A DNA stretch of 64,000 nucleotides from Ligustrum vulgare (GCA_963555705.1 OY743170.1:11881096-11945095), one strand, 5' to 3'; shown: positions 49,951 to 61,236, counted from the first letter of the stretch. Notes: generated by a model not told the origin, from the sequence alone. Numbers and translations are program-made.

Positions 49951-50736
49951 ATGATGAAAGGACTACTACGTATACCTTTAGAATTGATTCATAGTGATAT
50001 CTGTGACTTAAAATTTGTGCAAACTAGACGTGGTAAAAAGTACTTCATTACTTTTCTTGACGATTGCACAAAATATTGTTATGTCTATCTTTTAAGAAGT
50101 AACGATAAGGCCTTAGATGTTTTCAAACATTATAAGAATGAAGTTGAAAATCAACTTAGCAAAAGAATAAAAATTATTCGAAGTGATAGAGGTGGAAAAT
50201 ATGGAGCACCGTTTGAAGAATTTTGTTCTGTTTTTGGAATTATTCATCAAACAACGGCACCTTATTCACCTCAATCAAATGGCATTCCTGAACATAAAAA
50301 TCGAACTCTTAAAGAGACGATGAACGCTATGTTGATAAGTTCTGGTTTACCTCAAAATTTGTGTTGGGGGGGGGGGGGGGAAGTTATCCTCTCTGCAAAT
50401 GTCATTCTTAATAAAATACATCAAAAGATAAAGGATGAAAATACTTATGAGCAATGGAAAGGTCATAAGCCTACATATAAACACTTAAAAGTGTGTGTGT
50501 GTGTGGGGGGGGGGGGGTGTTTGGATAAAGTAGAAGTACCAAAGTCTAAACAAATTAAAATTGGGCCTAAAACTATGGATTGCATATTTATAGGATATGC
50601 TGATAACATTAGTGCATATCTGTTCCTTGTTCATAAATCAAACATTCTAGATGTACATGAAAGTACTATTATTGAATCTAGGAACACTATATTTTTTGAA
50701 AATATATTTCCATGTAAGGAAAAAGGAAAAAAATGA
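49951..50736 (+). pseudogene. Copia-2 integrase core
   Basis: 261-codon frame with all three acidic landmarks: LIHSDICDL, IIRSDRGGKYG and QSNGIPEHKNR, then GLPQNLCW and GHKPTYKHLKV. Two G runs (50366-50380, and 50505-50517 after seven GT units) sit in codons that normally read LWGE and VWGC, expanding them into Gly/Val/Cys stretches while keeping the frame open. It ends at 50736 and the register changes. Would integrate cDNA in the nucleus if whole. Confidence 0.85.
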
Positions 50737-52119
50737 AATAAGTTCAAATAAGCGAACTTATGATACTGCAAATAATGGACATCTAAACAATGAAGATGAA
50801 CCTAGACGCAGTAAGAGGACTAGAACTTCTAAATCCTTTGGTCCAAATTTTCTAACTTATATGGTAGAAAATGATCCAAAGACATTTAGTGAAGCAAAGT
50901 CTACTCCAGAGCTCCATTTTGGAAGGAAGCTATTAATAGTGAGATAGAATCTATTATGTCAAATCACACTTGGGAATTTGTTGATCTTCCACCTAGAAAT
51001 AAACATCTAGGATGCTAGTGAATTTTCAAGAAAAAGTTAAAGTCAGATAGATTTATTGATAAATATAAGGCTTGATTGGTAGCGAAAGGCCATAGACAAA
51101 AGGAAGGTCTTGACTTCTTTGATACCTACTCACCAGTTACAAGGATTCCTTTTATTAGAGTCCTTATTACAATTGGTGCATTACTTAATTTTGAGATCCA
51201 TCAAATGGACGTTAAAATAGAATTTTTGAATGGCGAGTTAGAATAAGAAATTTACATGGAATAACCTGAAGAGTTTATAGCTCCCGGACAAGAGAAAAAG
51301 GTGTGTAGACTTGTTAAGTCTTTGTATGGGTTAAAACAAGCGCCAAAGTAGTGGCAACAAAAGTTTGACAAAACAATGCAGTCAAATGGTTTTAAGATTA
51401 ATGTGTGTTATAAATGTGTTTATATTAAAAACACACCAAATGCATATGTCATTGTGTGCCTATATGTGGATGATATGCTAATTATGGGTAACAACCATAC
51501 CATTATCAAATCTACCAAGAAAATGTTGACAAAACATTTTGACATGAAGGATATGGGTGTAGCAGATGTAATTTTAGGAATTAAAATCTCTAAAACATCT
51601 AATGGACTTGTTCTATCACAATCTTATTACATTGAGACTGTTCTTAAGAAATTTGATATCTATGATGAAAGTCCAATTAAAGAACCTGTAGATTTAAGTC
51701 TACATTTGACCAAGAATAAAGGTGAATCCGTGTATCAATTAAAATATTCTCAGATTATTGGTAGTCTGATGTATATTATGAACTGCACACGTCCTGACAT
51801 TGCGTATGCAGTTAATAAACTAAGTAGGTTCACTAGTATTCCAAGCAATGACCATTGGAAGGCATTGAATATGGTACTTCGATATTTAAGATATACCTTA
51901 AATTTTGGATTACATTATACCAGATATTCAGCAGTATTAGAAGGATATTGCGATGCAAATTGGATATCTAATATGAAAGATGCTAAATCCACAAGTGGTT
52001 ATGTTTTTATCATTAGTGGTGTAGCTGTGTCCTGGAAATCCTCAAAACAAACATGTATAGCTCGATCAACAATGGAATCAGAGTTTATAGCTTTAGATAA
52101 AGTTGGAGAAGAAGCATAA
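50737..52119 (+). pseudogene. Copia-2 reverse transcriptase and RNase H
   Basis: The first part (about 50930-51370) has stops but shows NHTWEFVDLPPRNK, GLDFFDTYSPVTRI, IHQMDVKIEFLNGELE and KSLYGLKQAPK. From 51376 a 247-codon frame is open: [11 protein letters not shown] (catalytic YVDD), [51 protein letters not shown]. RNase H begins with [42 protein letters not shown]. It stops at 52119 (TAA) before the last part. Confidence 0.88.
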
Positions 52120-52416
52120 TGGCTTCGTAACTTCTTAGAGGACATTCCATGTTGGCCTAAACCAATACCTGCTATTAGTAACTATTGTGACAATCAATCG
52201 GTTATTGGAAGGGCACAAAATAGTATGTATAATGGTAATTCTAGACATATTCATCGTAGACACAATACCATTAAGCAGTTGATCTCAAATGGTGTTATTT
52301 CTACTGATTACGTAAAATTGAAAGACAATCTTGCTGATCCGCTTACTAAAGGTTTACCAAGAGATCGAGTATACTGCTTATCGAAGGGAATGGGATTAAA
52401 ATCCCACTACGTATGA
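52120..52416 (+). pseudogene. Copia-2 RNase H C-terminus
   Basis: Same register after the TAA at 52117-52119. WLRNFLEDIPCWPKPIP and NYCDNQSVIGRAQNSMYNGN, then SRHIHRRHNTIKQLISNGVI, STDYVKLKDNLADPLTKGLP, GLKSHYV end the copia polyprotein. A pseudo-intact tail of 99 codons. Confidence 0.85.
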
Positions 52417-52692
52417 AGTCTTTATAATGGTAACCCAACCTTGTTGAATGAAAATTCCAAAATCTTGGTGATGTGAACCCCTTCGACGCGTTGACCGAAA
52501 ATTCCCACAACAATTTTAATACCAACCTAAGAAAGCTAAAGTGGTAAAATAAAGGATAAACACCTTAACCCAAGTTTAAATCTAACTCAAAATTCAAGGA
52601 TTAACAAACCCTAGCCCAATGGAGAGATTAAAACAAATTCCAAGGTGGCGGAAATAAACAACAACACAAGAATAATAATACTCAAGCAAAGT

Positions 52693-53496
52693 TGATGAGT
52701 TTCGAAGCGCGGAAGAAATGCCGGAAAGTTTCGAACTCAGGTTGTGGTTGGACGGATGAATCATGACCCGATATTCACGACGCGATGGCTCGACGATGCG
52801 GAATAAAGAACCACGACTTTCGAAACGCCACAAGGATTTGCCCATTCTCCTTGATAAGTCTCTGATTTGAACGCCACAAATATTCTAGCAAATATTTGAT
52901 AAGTTCTGGATGAACGCCACAAGATAATCAATCTTGATAAGTTTGAGTTTGTAATGTGAATCCACACATTAAACAATTGAAAAACATTCAATCTCTGTTT
53001 TATTTAATCATCAAAGTCTTAATTTACAATGAATCAAAAAGGCGTATAAATAAGCAAAATAAAACCCTAATCGCTAATTTACTCAAAATAGAATTCTAAC
53101 TAACCTAAAATAGCTAAAACTGATAAGGAAATAAAATAATGAAAAATATTTAAATTCCATCAGCGGCGCATGTCCAGGAACTGTCTTACGGCCGTGAGGG
53201 TCTTCATTTACGGCCGTGAATTGTGTAATTGAATTATGTTACGGCCGTAAACCCTTTTATCCGGTTTATGAATTAGACAGAGAGCATGTTACGGCCGTGA
53301 TCCTTCATTTACGGCCGTGATCTTCAAAAGTTACGATCGTGACCAATCCATCCACGGCCGTGATTTTCGGTTCTTTTCGACCCGATTTGATCTTCAAAGC
53401 TCGTCGAACTTGCTGAATTCTTGTTTTGGCTTGAATATTTAAATTTTTCCGTCAAGCCTGCTATGACTCCGATTGTCGAGGGTCCGGATCACATCA
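52693..53496 (-). mobile_element. Solo LTR of the element A family
   Basis: 804 bp, TGATGAGTTTCG..GGATCACATCA on the plus strand, exact TSD AAAGT (52688-52692, 53497-53501). Shared phrases with element A's LTR (CGACGATGCGGA, AAGAACCA.GA, GCCACAAG.., TTGATAAGTTC) place it in that family. Its U3 carries ACGGCCGT palindromes instead of GCGATCGC. TATA-like TATTTATAC on the minus strand at about 53044-53054. Confidence 0.85.
53186..53362 (-). promoter_or_regulatory. ACGGCCGT palindrome array in the solo LTR
   Basis: ACGGCCGT starts at 53188, 53210, 53241, 53291, 53311 and 53353, plus ACGATCGT at 53333. Consecutive spacings are about 22, 31, 50, 20, 22 and 20. TTACGGCCGTAA at 53239-53250 is a perfect 12-bp palindrome. 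130-310 bp from the U3 start, upstream of the TATA-like sequence. Confidence 0.6.
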
Positions 53497-53751
53497 AAAG
53501 TTGATTAAATTCCAAGAAGATAACAAGATCAAAGAGGTTGAACCTTACCTCAAGAAGGGGGTCTTCAAGACCTAGCTCTCAAGAGCAATTTTCTTTACAT
53601 CCAAAGTTATTTACAAATGACAAGAAAATGTGTATTTAATGTACAAAATGGGTAAAAAGTGTAATTTTGGAAATTGCAAGAAAAACCCCGTTTTTTGTAA
53701 AACGGAGTGTTTCGGTCGACCGAACTGGTCGACTGAAAATAGTTCGGTCGA

Positions 53752-54621
53752 TCACAGGGTCGACCGAAAGTGGACTTTCGGTCGACCGCCACTCATCCGA
53801 AAGTGACTGAGGCTGGAACAAAATTCCTCTGCAGAAGATCGGTCGACCGAAAGAAAGTTCGGTCGACCGAAAGTGGCTGAAACTCCAATTTTGGCTCCAA
53901 CTTGATTCTTGGCTTCTTTTATTGATTTATTCACGTTGTTTAGCCTCGAATCTTGAACCTCTTTCACTTCGGATCTCGTCATGGGTCCCACGGGCACGTG
54001 CATTGAGGTTTGACTTTCCCGATTCTCATCATCCCCTCCCTCTTGAAAATGATTCGACCTCAAATCTTGCTTGAATGCACTGTCGTGAAACTCCTTGAAC
54101 TTTGATCTTGCAACATTCTGGATCACAGGTTCGTGCAATGAAATTGGACCCTCGTGATTCTCATCATCTCCTCCATCTCGAAAGAGATTCGACCACGAAT
54201 CGACACCTACAATAAAAATAGAAAATTCAGACACAATAAATGTTATTGAAATTTCATACTCACAACGTAAAATCAATTTGTAGGCGTTGCGAAGAACTTG
54301 AGAGGTGCCAACATCGCAGGGTAGCATTTTGGATTTTATTCGATCGGGAACCCGTTCTCCCCTTGAAAAGAACCATTTCCAACCATCCGGATCAAATACG
54401 AATCGCCTCCTACCATGGTTGGCATGGGAAGGACAATGTAGGCCAATCCCCTCAGATGGCGGCACGAGCCTCCTGCGAAGGGGCTTAACCAAAGGTGCAT
54501 TCTTGTGTCCATCTAAACCAACTCTTTCTCCAATAAATATATGCATAAATTTCAACAGAGTTAATAGGTTAAAGTCACAAGCAATTTTTAAGTGGAGGAA
54601 ACTTGCTAATATGATGAGCAA
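53752..54621 (-). pseudogene. Element D integrase C-terminus
   Basis: 289-codon frame close to element B's (NHGRRRFVFDPDGWKWFFSRGERVP; KSKMLPCDVGTSQVL; EYEISITFIVSEFSIF). It includes the doubled FRDGGDDENHE / FQEGGDDENRE tail and runs into the LTR. No catalytic residues. Confidence 0.7.
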
Positions 54622-55087
54622 TTAAAGTGTAAGCAAATTTAACAACCACAAAATCAGCACCAACTTCGTGCAAATGCACGACCTCCCGAAAGAAAATATT
54701 AGTTATGTTGATGACCTTATTGGTTTCATGGCATGCAGTCAAACGTGACATTTTAATTCTCCTACCAATAATCACAAAAATAGCTTCATTTTCTTTCGTT
54801 GTTCGAAGTAAACCTGTTATAAAATTTATAAGATTAGTAATCCAAGGCCTACTCATGATGGGCAAATATGTATGGAATTTTTGGGGCAAAAACTTGAGTT
54901 TAGCCATTTTGCAAGTTAGGTATTTTTGACAAGTACAAACATGTTCAACACCAATCTTCAAATTAGGCCAATAAAATTGATCACATAATACCCCTAAGAT
55001 CCCGTTAATTTTAAATCGCCCCATCAAACAACTATCACGTGCCTCTCCCATTAGCAATTTACACATGGCACATTTAAAAAGCAACAA
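54575..55087 (-). pseudogene. Element D integrase N-terminal/core remnant
   Basis: 170 codons: CKLLMGEARDSCLMGRFKING, then FYWPNLKIGVEHVCTCQK, AKLKFLPQKFHTYLPIMSRPWI, KMSRLTACHETNKVINITNIFFREVVHLHE. This is the gypsy integrase up to the first part of the core. As in B, the stretch with the remaining catalytic Asp and Glu is deleted and the frame jumps to VVKFAYTLIAHHISKFPPL. Confidence 0.7.
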
Positions 55088-55160
55088 TCCAATTTTTCAA
55101 AACAAATAATTATCATGTCCATAGAATTCATCAAGATGTCGCTCACAACATGATTCATAA

Positions 55161-55866
55161 AGTACTTAAACGGACCCACACCCACATGCGCGCCATTGCC
55201 GTCCATCCGATCGGCCAGCTCGACTTTGCACGGCACGAGCTCGGGTCGGGTTGGGTTGGGTTGGGTCGTGGGTCATAGGTCATGTTTGTTTCCTATATTC
55301 GTTTTGGACAAAATAAATTAAAATTATATATTTAATTTATTTTTATTTATTTTCAAATTTCAAAAATTAATTAATTGAAAAGGTGTGTCTTTTCAAGCCT
55401 ATTCAAAATTGTTCGGACTAAAACAGATACAAACTAATAGTTGTGTTTATTCAGAAATAATCTTTCAAATCGTTGCAACTCTTGTCTTACAGCTTTTGGA
55501 AATCTATTAATAGGACCCCTGATTTCCGAATTTGATTATCCAAAATCATTTTTCATAGATTTTTTGCATTCAGCCATAAAACATTTTTTGCATCTATAGT
55601 CGAAAGAGTACGAGACTTTTCTGGTTCGTTGTTCTTGCTGTTAGGAGTGCTTCCATACCGCAAGTGAAAGATTGTTGTATCTTGGGAGACGATTGGCATC
55701 AACTGTAAGCACCGTAGCATACTAAAATTGTCTTAAGGAAAAAAGAATCGAACTCTAGTCTCAATCTACTGTTTCTGCAATTTCATTGAACATTTATTCG
55801 GTTTGCCATTTCCTTCTCGATTTTATTTTATTACATATCTCGCATGCTAAATAATATATCTAACAC
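55161..55866 (+). repeat. Copia-2 3' LTR fragment
   Basis: Matches 26090-26637 and 27104-27225 of the 5' LTR at roughly 85-90% by eye, without the MITE. Both LTR ends are missing. Confidence 0.75.
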
Positions 55867-56196
55867 CAACACCACAAACAGTTGACCGCTACCACCAATT
55901 CGAGAAAAAACCGCCCCTGCCCAATTCCATTTTCCCAACAATTGATGCCAAAACAACTAAGAAATCAAAAAATAAGTTAACCCAAACACTTACCTCGTAC
56001 CCCAACTCATTTGACAAAATTTTCGCCGGAAGTCGCCCAAAAACCGAACCTCGGTTTCACACCCAAAATCGCCCAAGCCTTCATCTTCAGAAACCCCTCC
56101 ACCCACCTTAGCCGCGGCCACGTGATGGTTACATCTCCCCCTGAGTTGGCACCGACAGCGGCCTGGAATCTAAAGGGTGATGCCCTTCGTCGCCCC

Positions 56197-56202
<6 letters not shown>

Positions 56203-56242
<40 letters not shown>
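56203..56242. repeat. (CT)n microsatellite
   Basis: About 20 CT units. Confidence 0.97.
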
Positions 56243-56245
<3 letters not shown>

Positions 56246-56597
56246 CAAAGGGAGAGAAATGAGAGAGATATTTTTTAAAGTTTTGATTTTATAAAAACTA
56301 TTCCCTAAGCCCCTAGTTTTGAAATTCTTTCACTTCACTCCCGTTGATTTAAAATATTTATCTTCAATCTCAAGTTTCAAAAGTAATTATTTTAACCCTT
56401 GTAGTTTTAAAATATTTGAGTCAACCCCTTCTATTTCCGAAAATTTTAATTAAAGTCCCAAACCTTTCAATTTCATATATTAGAATGTCAATTTAATTCC
56501 CAAACTTTATTTTCCACTATAAAACTTTAATTTCCAAAATAATAATGTTATAATTATTTTATTTTGGCTAGACGAGGCACTTGCACAATTAGAAATT

Positions 56598-56801
56598 TGA
56601 TTTATTCCCGCTCAAACAAAATTCGAACGCATTATATTTGAGGTAGACTCTTACAAACTTATTTTTCAAAAATCTGCATAAATGATTATTTGAATTATTT
56701 GATCTATTCCCGCTCAAACAAAATTCGAACGCATTATATTTGAGGTAGACTCTTACAAACTTATTTTTCAAAAATCCGCATTAATGATTATTTGAATTAT
56801 A
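56598..56801. repeat. 102-bp tandem duplication
   Basis: Units 56598-56699 and 56700-56801 (TGATTTATTCCCGCTCAAAC.. and TGATCTATTCCCGCTCAAAC..) are nearly identical. The doubled reading frame it creates on the minus strand is an artefact of the repeat. Confidence 0.9.
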
Positions 56802-57341
56802 AGTTTAGCACGAATGATTGTGTTCAGGAGAATACTTGTTTATTTAAGCATGATACAATGTTATGAGAATTACTTGTTTTTTTAAGTATGATACTATATT
56901 ACAAGAATTTACTTTCTTAAATGCATGAAACTTGAACTTGTATTTATTACTTGTTCATGAGACTACTGGTGATCATTTAGACAAATGAGACTTGAATATT
57001 ATGATTATATGTTTTAATTTATAATATCAAATTATGATTGTGCTCGAGTTTTTATTTCTATGAAATACTCACGCCTTTCTAAAACAATTTTGCAGATGGT
57101 GTAGTTGGGGGCGAGGTGTACGATAGTGGCTATTAATGGATTTTTAAAAATGTTTTATTTGAAATTACAAACTTATTTATTTTGTCAAGTTGTTTCCATA
57201 TTCGAATTGTTGACCATTTGAATCAATTTTGAAAAACTATGCGAATTGAAATTTTAGTTATTTTCCGCTCAATTTTTATTTTGAAAGTTAAATAGAAACG
57301 ATGAAATGACGTTCTTGATGTTTAGAACTTGGGGCATTACA

Positions 57342-58097
57342 GATAACCTTTAGGCCTCTATTGATCTTCATTATTTTTAACTCATTTTTCTTCAATATTC
57401 AATTTAACAATAAAATATTTTACAAATAAACTCAAAACTTTTTTTTTTTCCATTTTCAAACACACATTATCATATCAATCACTATTCAAAACTCTATATT
57501 TTTTTTCATTTTTTGCCAAAATGACAATCAGACAGACTAAAATGATAATGAGAAATTATGATGGATAATGCTATCATAGAAATGTGATATCTCATAAGAG
57601 CTCAAATGTGAAAGTGAAACAAGAAAATTTACACACTATTTTACACTTTATAGGTAAATTTAATAATATGAATGGCAGAACTGGACTGAAACGTAGACAA
57701 TGAAATTCCTCAATATTTTGTTCTTTCGCAACAAAATATTTTCTTCGCGCGTCGATAAAAAAAAAATTAATTTTGGATAGAGAAATACTATTTCATCAAC
57801 CGATCTACATTTTCTTACAAAATATTGGGGTGGCCCTAAGTTTTCAGGAACCCAAGCGGTCTCCAAACTAACAAAAAATTTATTGGGGCCTGAGCTATAA
57901 ATAAATATGGCAAAAAATTGACTGCAAATAATTTAAAAAATAAAAATCTTTTGGTAGGAAAAATTAAACAAGTGATCTTGGTAATCCTTTCAAGCATATT
58001 TCATCTCCTTAACCAACTAAGCTAAGATTGATTTATTATTCATTATTTCTAATTCAAAATTTATATATTTAAATTTCTTGGTTCTAGGGCCTTTTTA
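57342..58097. other. AT-rich intergenic stretch, nothing recognised
   Basis: No coding frame or repeat structure I can support. Confidence 0.5.
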
Positions 58098-58105
58098 CTT
58101 GAGAT

Positions 58106-58631
58106 TAGGGATGGCAAAAAAATTTGAAGGACCCGAAACGACCCGTCCCGAAAAATACCCGCCTCGTTGGGTCTGCAGGGAAGGTTCTGGAAGGGTTTTC
58201 CGCCCCGCGGACTAGTTCGGGGCGGACCCGCCCCGACTGGTCCAATGATCCGATTTTTTTTTTTTTTTTTCCAAATATTGAAATGAGAAACTAAAAATAA
58301 ATTTAATGAGGTTCAGAAGAATTAAACCTGTGTGGGATTTAGGGGTATGAGAATGCACAACCACTATACTATTATATTGCTTATTGATTTTTTTTCCTTC
58401 AAATATATACATATTATCTTTAAAGTTCAAATTTAAAAACTTTAACTAGTTCGACACCTAAGTTTTTCACCTAAAATTTCATAAAAAAAAAAATTCGGGT
58501 CATTGGCGGGACGGGTAGGTCGCCGCGCGACCCGAGTCGCCCAGCGAACAGTCGCGGGACGAGGTGGAGTGGGTGGGGGTAACAGGATTTCGGATTCGGG
58601 GCGGGACGAACCCGACCCATTGCCATCCCTA
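58106..58631. mobile_element. GC-rich hAT-like MITE
   Basis: 526 bp. Terminal inverted repeats TAGGGATGGCAA / TTGCCAT(T)CCCTA-type (right end ATTGCCATCCCTA). 8-bp target duplication CTTGAGAT / CTTGGGAT with one mismatch (58098-58105, 58632-58639). Subterminal GGGACGGGT/ACCCGTCCC-type words, AT-rich centre, no transposase. Confidence 0.88.
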
Positions 58632-58639
58632 CTTGGGAT

Positions 58640-59582
58640 ATGGTCGGGAGTCCTAGGTGGCCGCTTTGCTCGCCTAGTGTCAGGGCGTCCATGCAAAATG
58701 TCATTTATAACAATTTGTACATTTTCTCACAATCTCCACTATTTTTTCCATTTTCAAAACTTTCAGAAAACAAAAACAAAATTTATATTATTTTTTACAA
58801 GATAAAAATTCGTTTTCCACAGCAAAATTTGTATCCAAGACACTATGCATTTTTCCACAATTTATATGTATGCTTTTTGTTATTTGTCATTTCTCACAAA
58901 TTTTCTATGATAGAATTAAACATTTTCAGAATTTTATGGATTTTTAAGTAACATTAATGTATATCATATTTGTACATAATGGAGCTACAATTTACATACA
59001 AATGAGATGACAAAAAGAGAGTTGAGAATTGAGAATTTACCGAACTGACCTAGCTTTCTTGATCCCCTTTTCTTAAATTAATTTTTTCCAAATTAATTTT
59101 TTTCCTCCGAAACTTTTTACAAAATATATTTTCAAAAAATCCTAACATGGCTAAATGCCATACATTGTAGTAGTGAACTTATCAACTCACAACAAATAAA
59201 AGTCCCAAATATTTGGGATTTCCACAAATTTTAATACCATTATACATCTTACATGGCAGATTTCCGTACATCAACAAACATTGCTTTAATGCACATTTAC
59301 AAGTTCATATGCACAGCCAGATGTACAGCACCAGGAGGCAACTGTAAACCAATCTATGCACGAAAAAACAACACTAAAAATTACAAATACCGGTTCAACC
59401 CGGTTTAGGCATCTTAGTACAGAAATCATACTTTTTTCCACAATGGATCACCTTAATTTAAGGTTTGTTCATATGGGCATGCTTGAATCAAATGATAGTA
59501 TTAACAAAGAATTGTTCAATACTGTTCACTTGTATAGTAACGTGTACTAAACATGCTCAATCTATACGTTTCTTGAAGTGTA
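58640..59582. other. Intergenic, 3' flank of the P450 gene
   Basis: AT-rich. No frame of interest. The transcript end of the P450 gene should fall in the last few hundred bases, but I could not pick a single polyadenylation signal. Confidence 0.5.
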
Positions 59583-61088
59583 CTAGGATGGAGCTATACG
59601 TGGCCGAACCAAGACCGGTAAACCTCCCCTAAAAGTGGCAGTGAGGCCGGGAGAGAACTGAGGCGTGGTCTGCGGTTGGGCTAGTTCGATACGAAATCTC
59701 CTCAGCAATGAAAGTGCAACACTTTTGAGCTCAACAAGTGCCATTTCTTTACCCAAACACACCCTAACTCCAGCTTGGAAAACTGGGTACTTAAAAGGAT
59801 TTTCCTGAAAGAAAACGCCGCCATCCTTTAACCATCTTTCTGGCTTGAATTCCAAGCAATCTGACCCCCAAATCTCTTCCATTCTGCCCATTGCATAGGG
59901 ATGGTAAGTAACCCTAGTGCCCTTCTTCACGAAAGTACCATCTGACAAAACATCGTCTTCTGAACAGAATTTTGAATCAAATTGGATTGGTGGAAACAAT
60001 CTCATGCTCTCATACACTGCTGCACGTAAATAGTGAAGTTCTTTGAGTTGTTTGTAGCTTGTGAGTTGTTCGTTTTGGCCGATTACTCGATCGGCCTCGA
60101 CCAGAATAGCTGCCTCCACCTCGGGGTGCTTTGCCATCAACCAGAAGAAGCTCGTCAAGACTGATGCCACCGTGTCACGGCCAGCCAAGAGGAAGCTTAT
60201 CACAATATCCCTAAGGTACTTTTCATCACTAATAGTGCCCATGAATCTTGAAAGAAGATCTTTCTCTCCGGAAAACCCGATTTTTCGCCTTTGTCTGATG
60301 ATTCCGTTAGCTAACATGTTGATTATCTTGATCGCGTGTCGGAGTTTTTTCTCGGTCCCAATACTAAACAACCTTTTCATCTTCCAATGAAGTGGCGAAG
60401 CCGTCATGGCTCTTTCGGCCGACAGCTTGGACGCTAGGTCGAAGGCGGCCGCGAATTTAGTTATAGGGAGGGACAGATGAAGACAGTTCGGGTCCAAACC
60501 AAATGAAACTCTGCAAATACTATCAAAGGAAAATCTTTTTAAAATATCTTGTAAATCCAAGATTCCATCTTCTTTACCTGCGACAGATGCTAAAAGGGGT
60601 AGCAGCCGTTCATCAATCTCGTGATGAACAACTTCAAAAGCGTATGTTTGTGCTGACACGCGACCAAGTTCATGACTGATCATTTTTCTTTGAAACCTCC
60701 ACGAATCACCATCGACGTTGAATATGCCTCTGCCCAAGAAATCACCCAAGATTGCAGAAAAAGGTTTGCCTTTTGGGAAATTATCAAACCTGGTTTTTAG
60801 AATATATTCAACGTTGTCGGGATTTGCTGTTATAGTATTCCCAAGAACATGAATATGAATTGTGCGAGTGGGAGATTTTTGAAGCAAATGAGTGTACCAA
60901 TCACAGAGATTATCAAATTGGATTTTCCAACTTGAATTAATATAATTTTGACATATCTCACAGCTGCAATAAACCCTTTTCTTCAGGATGAAAAGGGCTA
61001 AAACGATAATCACGATTACAGATAAGAAGATAAGAATCCAGGAGTCATTAGAAGAAGACTGGAACCACCTAAAAATTGCAGACTCCAT
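59583..61088 (-). CDS. CYP94: Cytochrome P450, CYP94 family (CYP94C-like)
   Basis: A complete, intronless 501-residue microsomal P450. An N-terminal membrane anchor (about 16-36, WILIFLSVIVIIVLALFIL) is followed by LGNTITANPDNVEYILKTRFDNFPKGKPFS and FLGRGIFNVDGDSWRFQRKM, typical of CYP94. I-helix AGRDT about 302-306, ExxR (ESMR) about 359-362, PERW about 412, heme loop FQAGVRVCLG with ligand Cys444. CYP94 enzymes are omega-hydroxylases/oxidases. CYP94B/C members inactivate jasmonoyl-isoleucine, while others act on fatty acids. Wording such as LASKLSAERAMTASPLHWKMKRLF points to CYP94C, but the subfamily needs a tree. Start: first Met, with G at +4. The only host gene in the window, about 500 bp from the nearest MITE. 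Confidence 0.92.
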   Translation of the reverse strand: MESAIFRWFQSSSNDSWILIFLSVIVIIVLALFILKKRVYCSCEICQNYINSSWKIQFDNLCDWYTHLLQKSPTRTIHIHVLGNTITANPDNVEYILKTRFDNFPKGKPFSAILGDFLGRGIFNVDGDSWRFQRKMISHELGRVSAQTYAFEVVHHEIDERLLPLLASVAGKEDGILDLQDILKRFSFDSICRVSFGLDPNCLHLSLPITKFAAAFDLASKLSAERAMTASPLHWKMKRLFSIGTEKKLRHAIKIINMLANGIIRQRRKIGFSGEKDLLSRFMGTISDEKYLRDIVISFLLAGRDTVASVLTSFFWLMAKHPEVEAAILVEADRVIGQNEQLTSYKQLKELHYLRAAVYESMRLFPPIQFDSKFCSEDDVLSDGTFVKKGTRVTYHPYAMGRMEEIWGSDCLEFKPERWLKDGGVFFQENPFKYPVFQAGVRVCLGKEMALVELKSVALSLLRRFRIELAQPQTTPQFSPGLTATFRGGLPVLVRPRIAPS

Positions 61089-61212
61089 GGACGAAAAAAA
61101 TAGAAGAATAAAGATAGAAGAATAGATAGCAGAAGATTAAGGGGAGGAAGAAAATGATATAATGAATGAAAACTACATATTTTTTAATAAAAAGATCGAT
61201 TGCATGTTCACA

Positions 61213-61236
61213 CACATGAAGGCAGTGTATATATAA
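61213..61236 (-). promoter_or_regulatory. P450 core promoter: TATA box and E-box
   Basis: On the minus strand TATATATACACTG at 61228-61236 lies about 140 bp upstream of the ATG, a good TATA position for a 5' UTR of about 110 bases. CATGTG (61213-61218), an E-box variant bound by MYC2-type bHLH factors, lies just downstream of it. Confidence 0.5.

Larger units (their letters stand above)
52469..54031 (-). repeat. Element D 3' LTR with an inserted solo LTR
   Basis: TGATGTGAACCCC..GATTCTCATCA. U3 array of GGTCGACC-type sites at 53715, 53728, 53747 (variant), 53759, 53781, 53842 and 53862, with spacings 13, 19, 12, 22, 61 and 20. Confidence 0.8.
52469..55160 (-). mobile_element. Element D: truncated relative of element B
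   Basis: 3' LTR 52469-54031 (about 754 bp without its own insert) and the adjoining integrase part to about 55160. There the sequence similar to B stops (after GATTCATAAA) and Copia-2 LTR sequence begins. The 5' LTR, gag and protease are lost, together with the start of the Copia-2 3' LTR, so one deletion probably removed both. No target duplication can exist. Confidence 0.8.
25744..55866 (+). mobile_element. Copia-2: Ty1/copia element expanded by nested insertions
   Basis: The LTR starts TGTTGGAAATGGG at 25744. Gag begins at 27605, is cut at 27935, resumes at 48721, and PR, INT, RT and RNase H follow to 52416. A truncated second LTR is at 55161-55866. The two gag halves join in frame across the insert (NGL then DNTLYGVYSAMEFAKEL). 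Tork/TNT-like wording (EKFSG.DFKRWQQKM-type; HDIHAESM; NFEELIVRLRIEEDN-type). All coding parts have stops, so the element is dead and old relative to its inserts. Confidence 0.85.
55867..57341. other. Repeat-rich intergenic stretch, possible LTR remnant
   Basis: Contains (CT)n at 56203-56242, a tandem duplication at 56598-56801, and ends with TTGGGGCATTACA at 57329-57341. Its reverse complement, TGTAATGCCCCAA, looks like the start of many plant gypsy LTRs. No gene. Confidence 0.35.

Noticed and set aside
56589..56771. Repeated 60-codon minus-strand frame
   Set aside because: Product of the 102-bp tandem duplication. The peptide repeats itself exactly, with no other evidence.
60061..60390. 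109-codon plus-strand frame within the P450 gene
   Set aside because: Antisense shadow of the conserved I-helix region.
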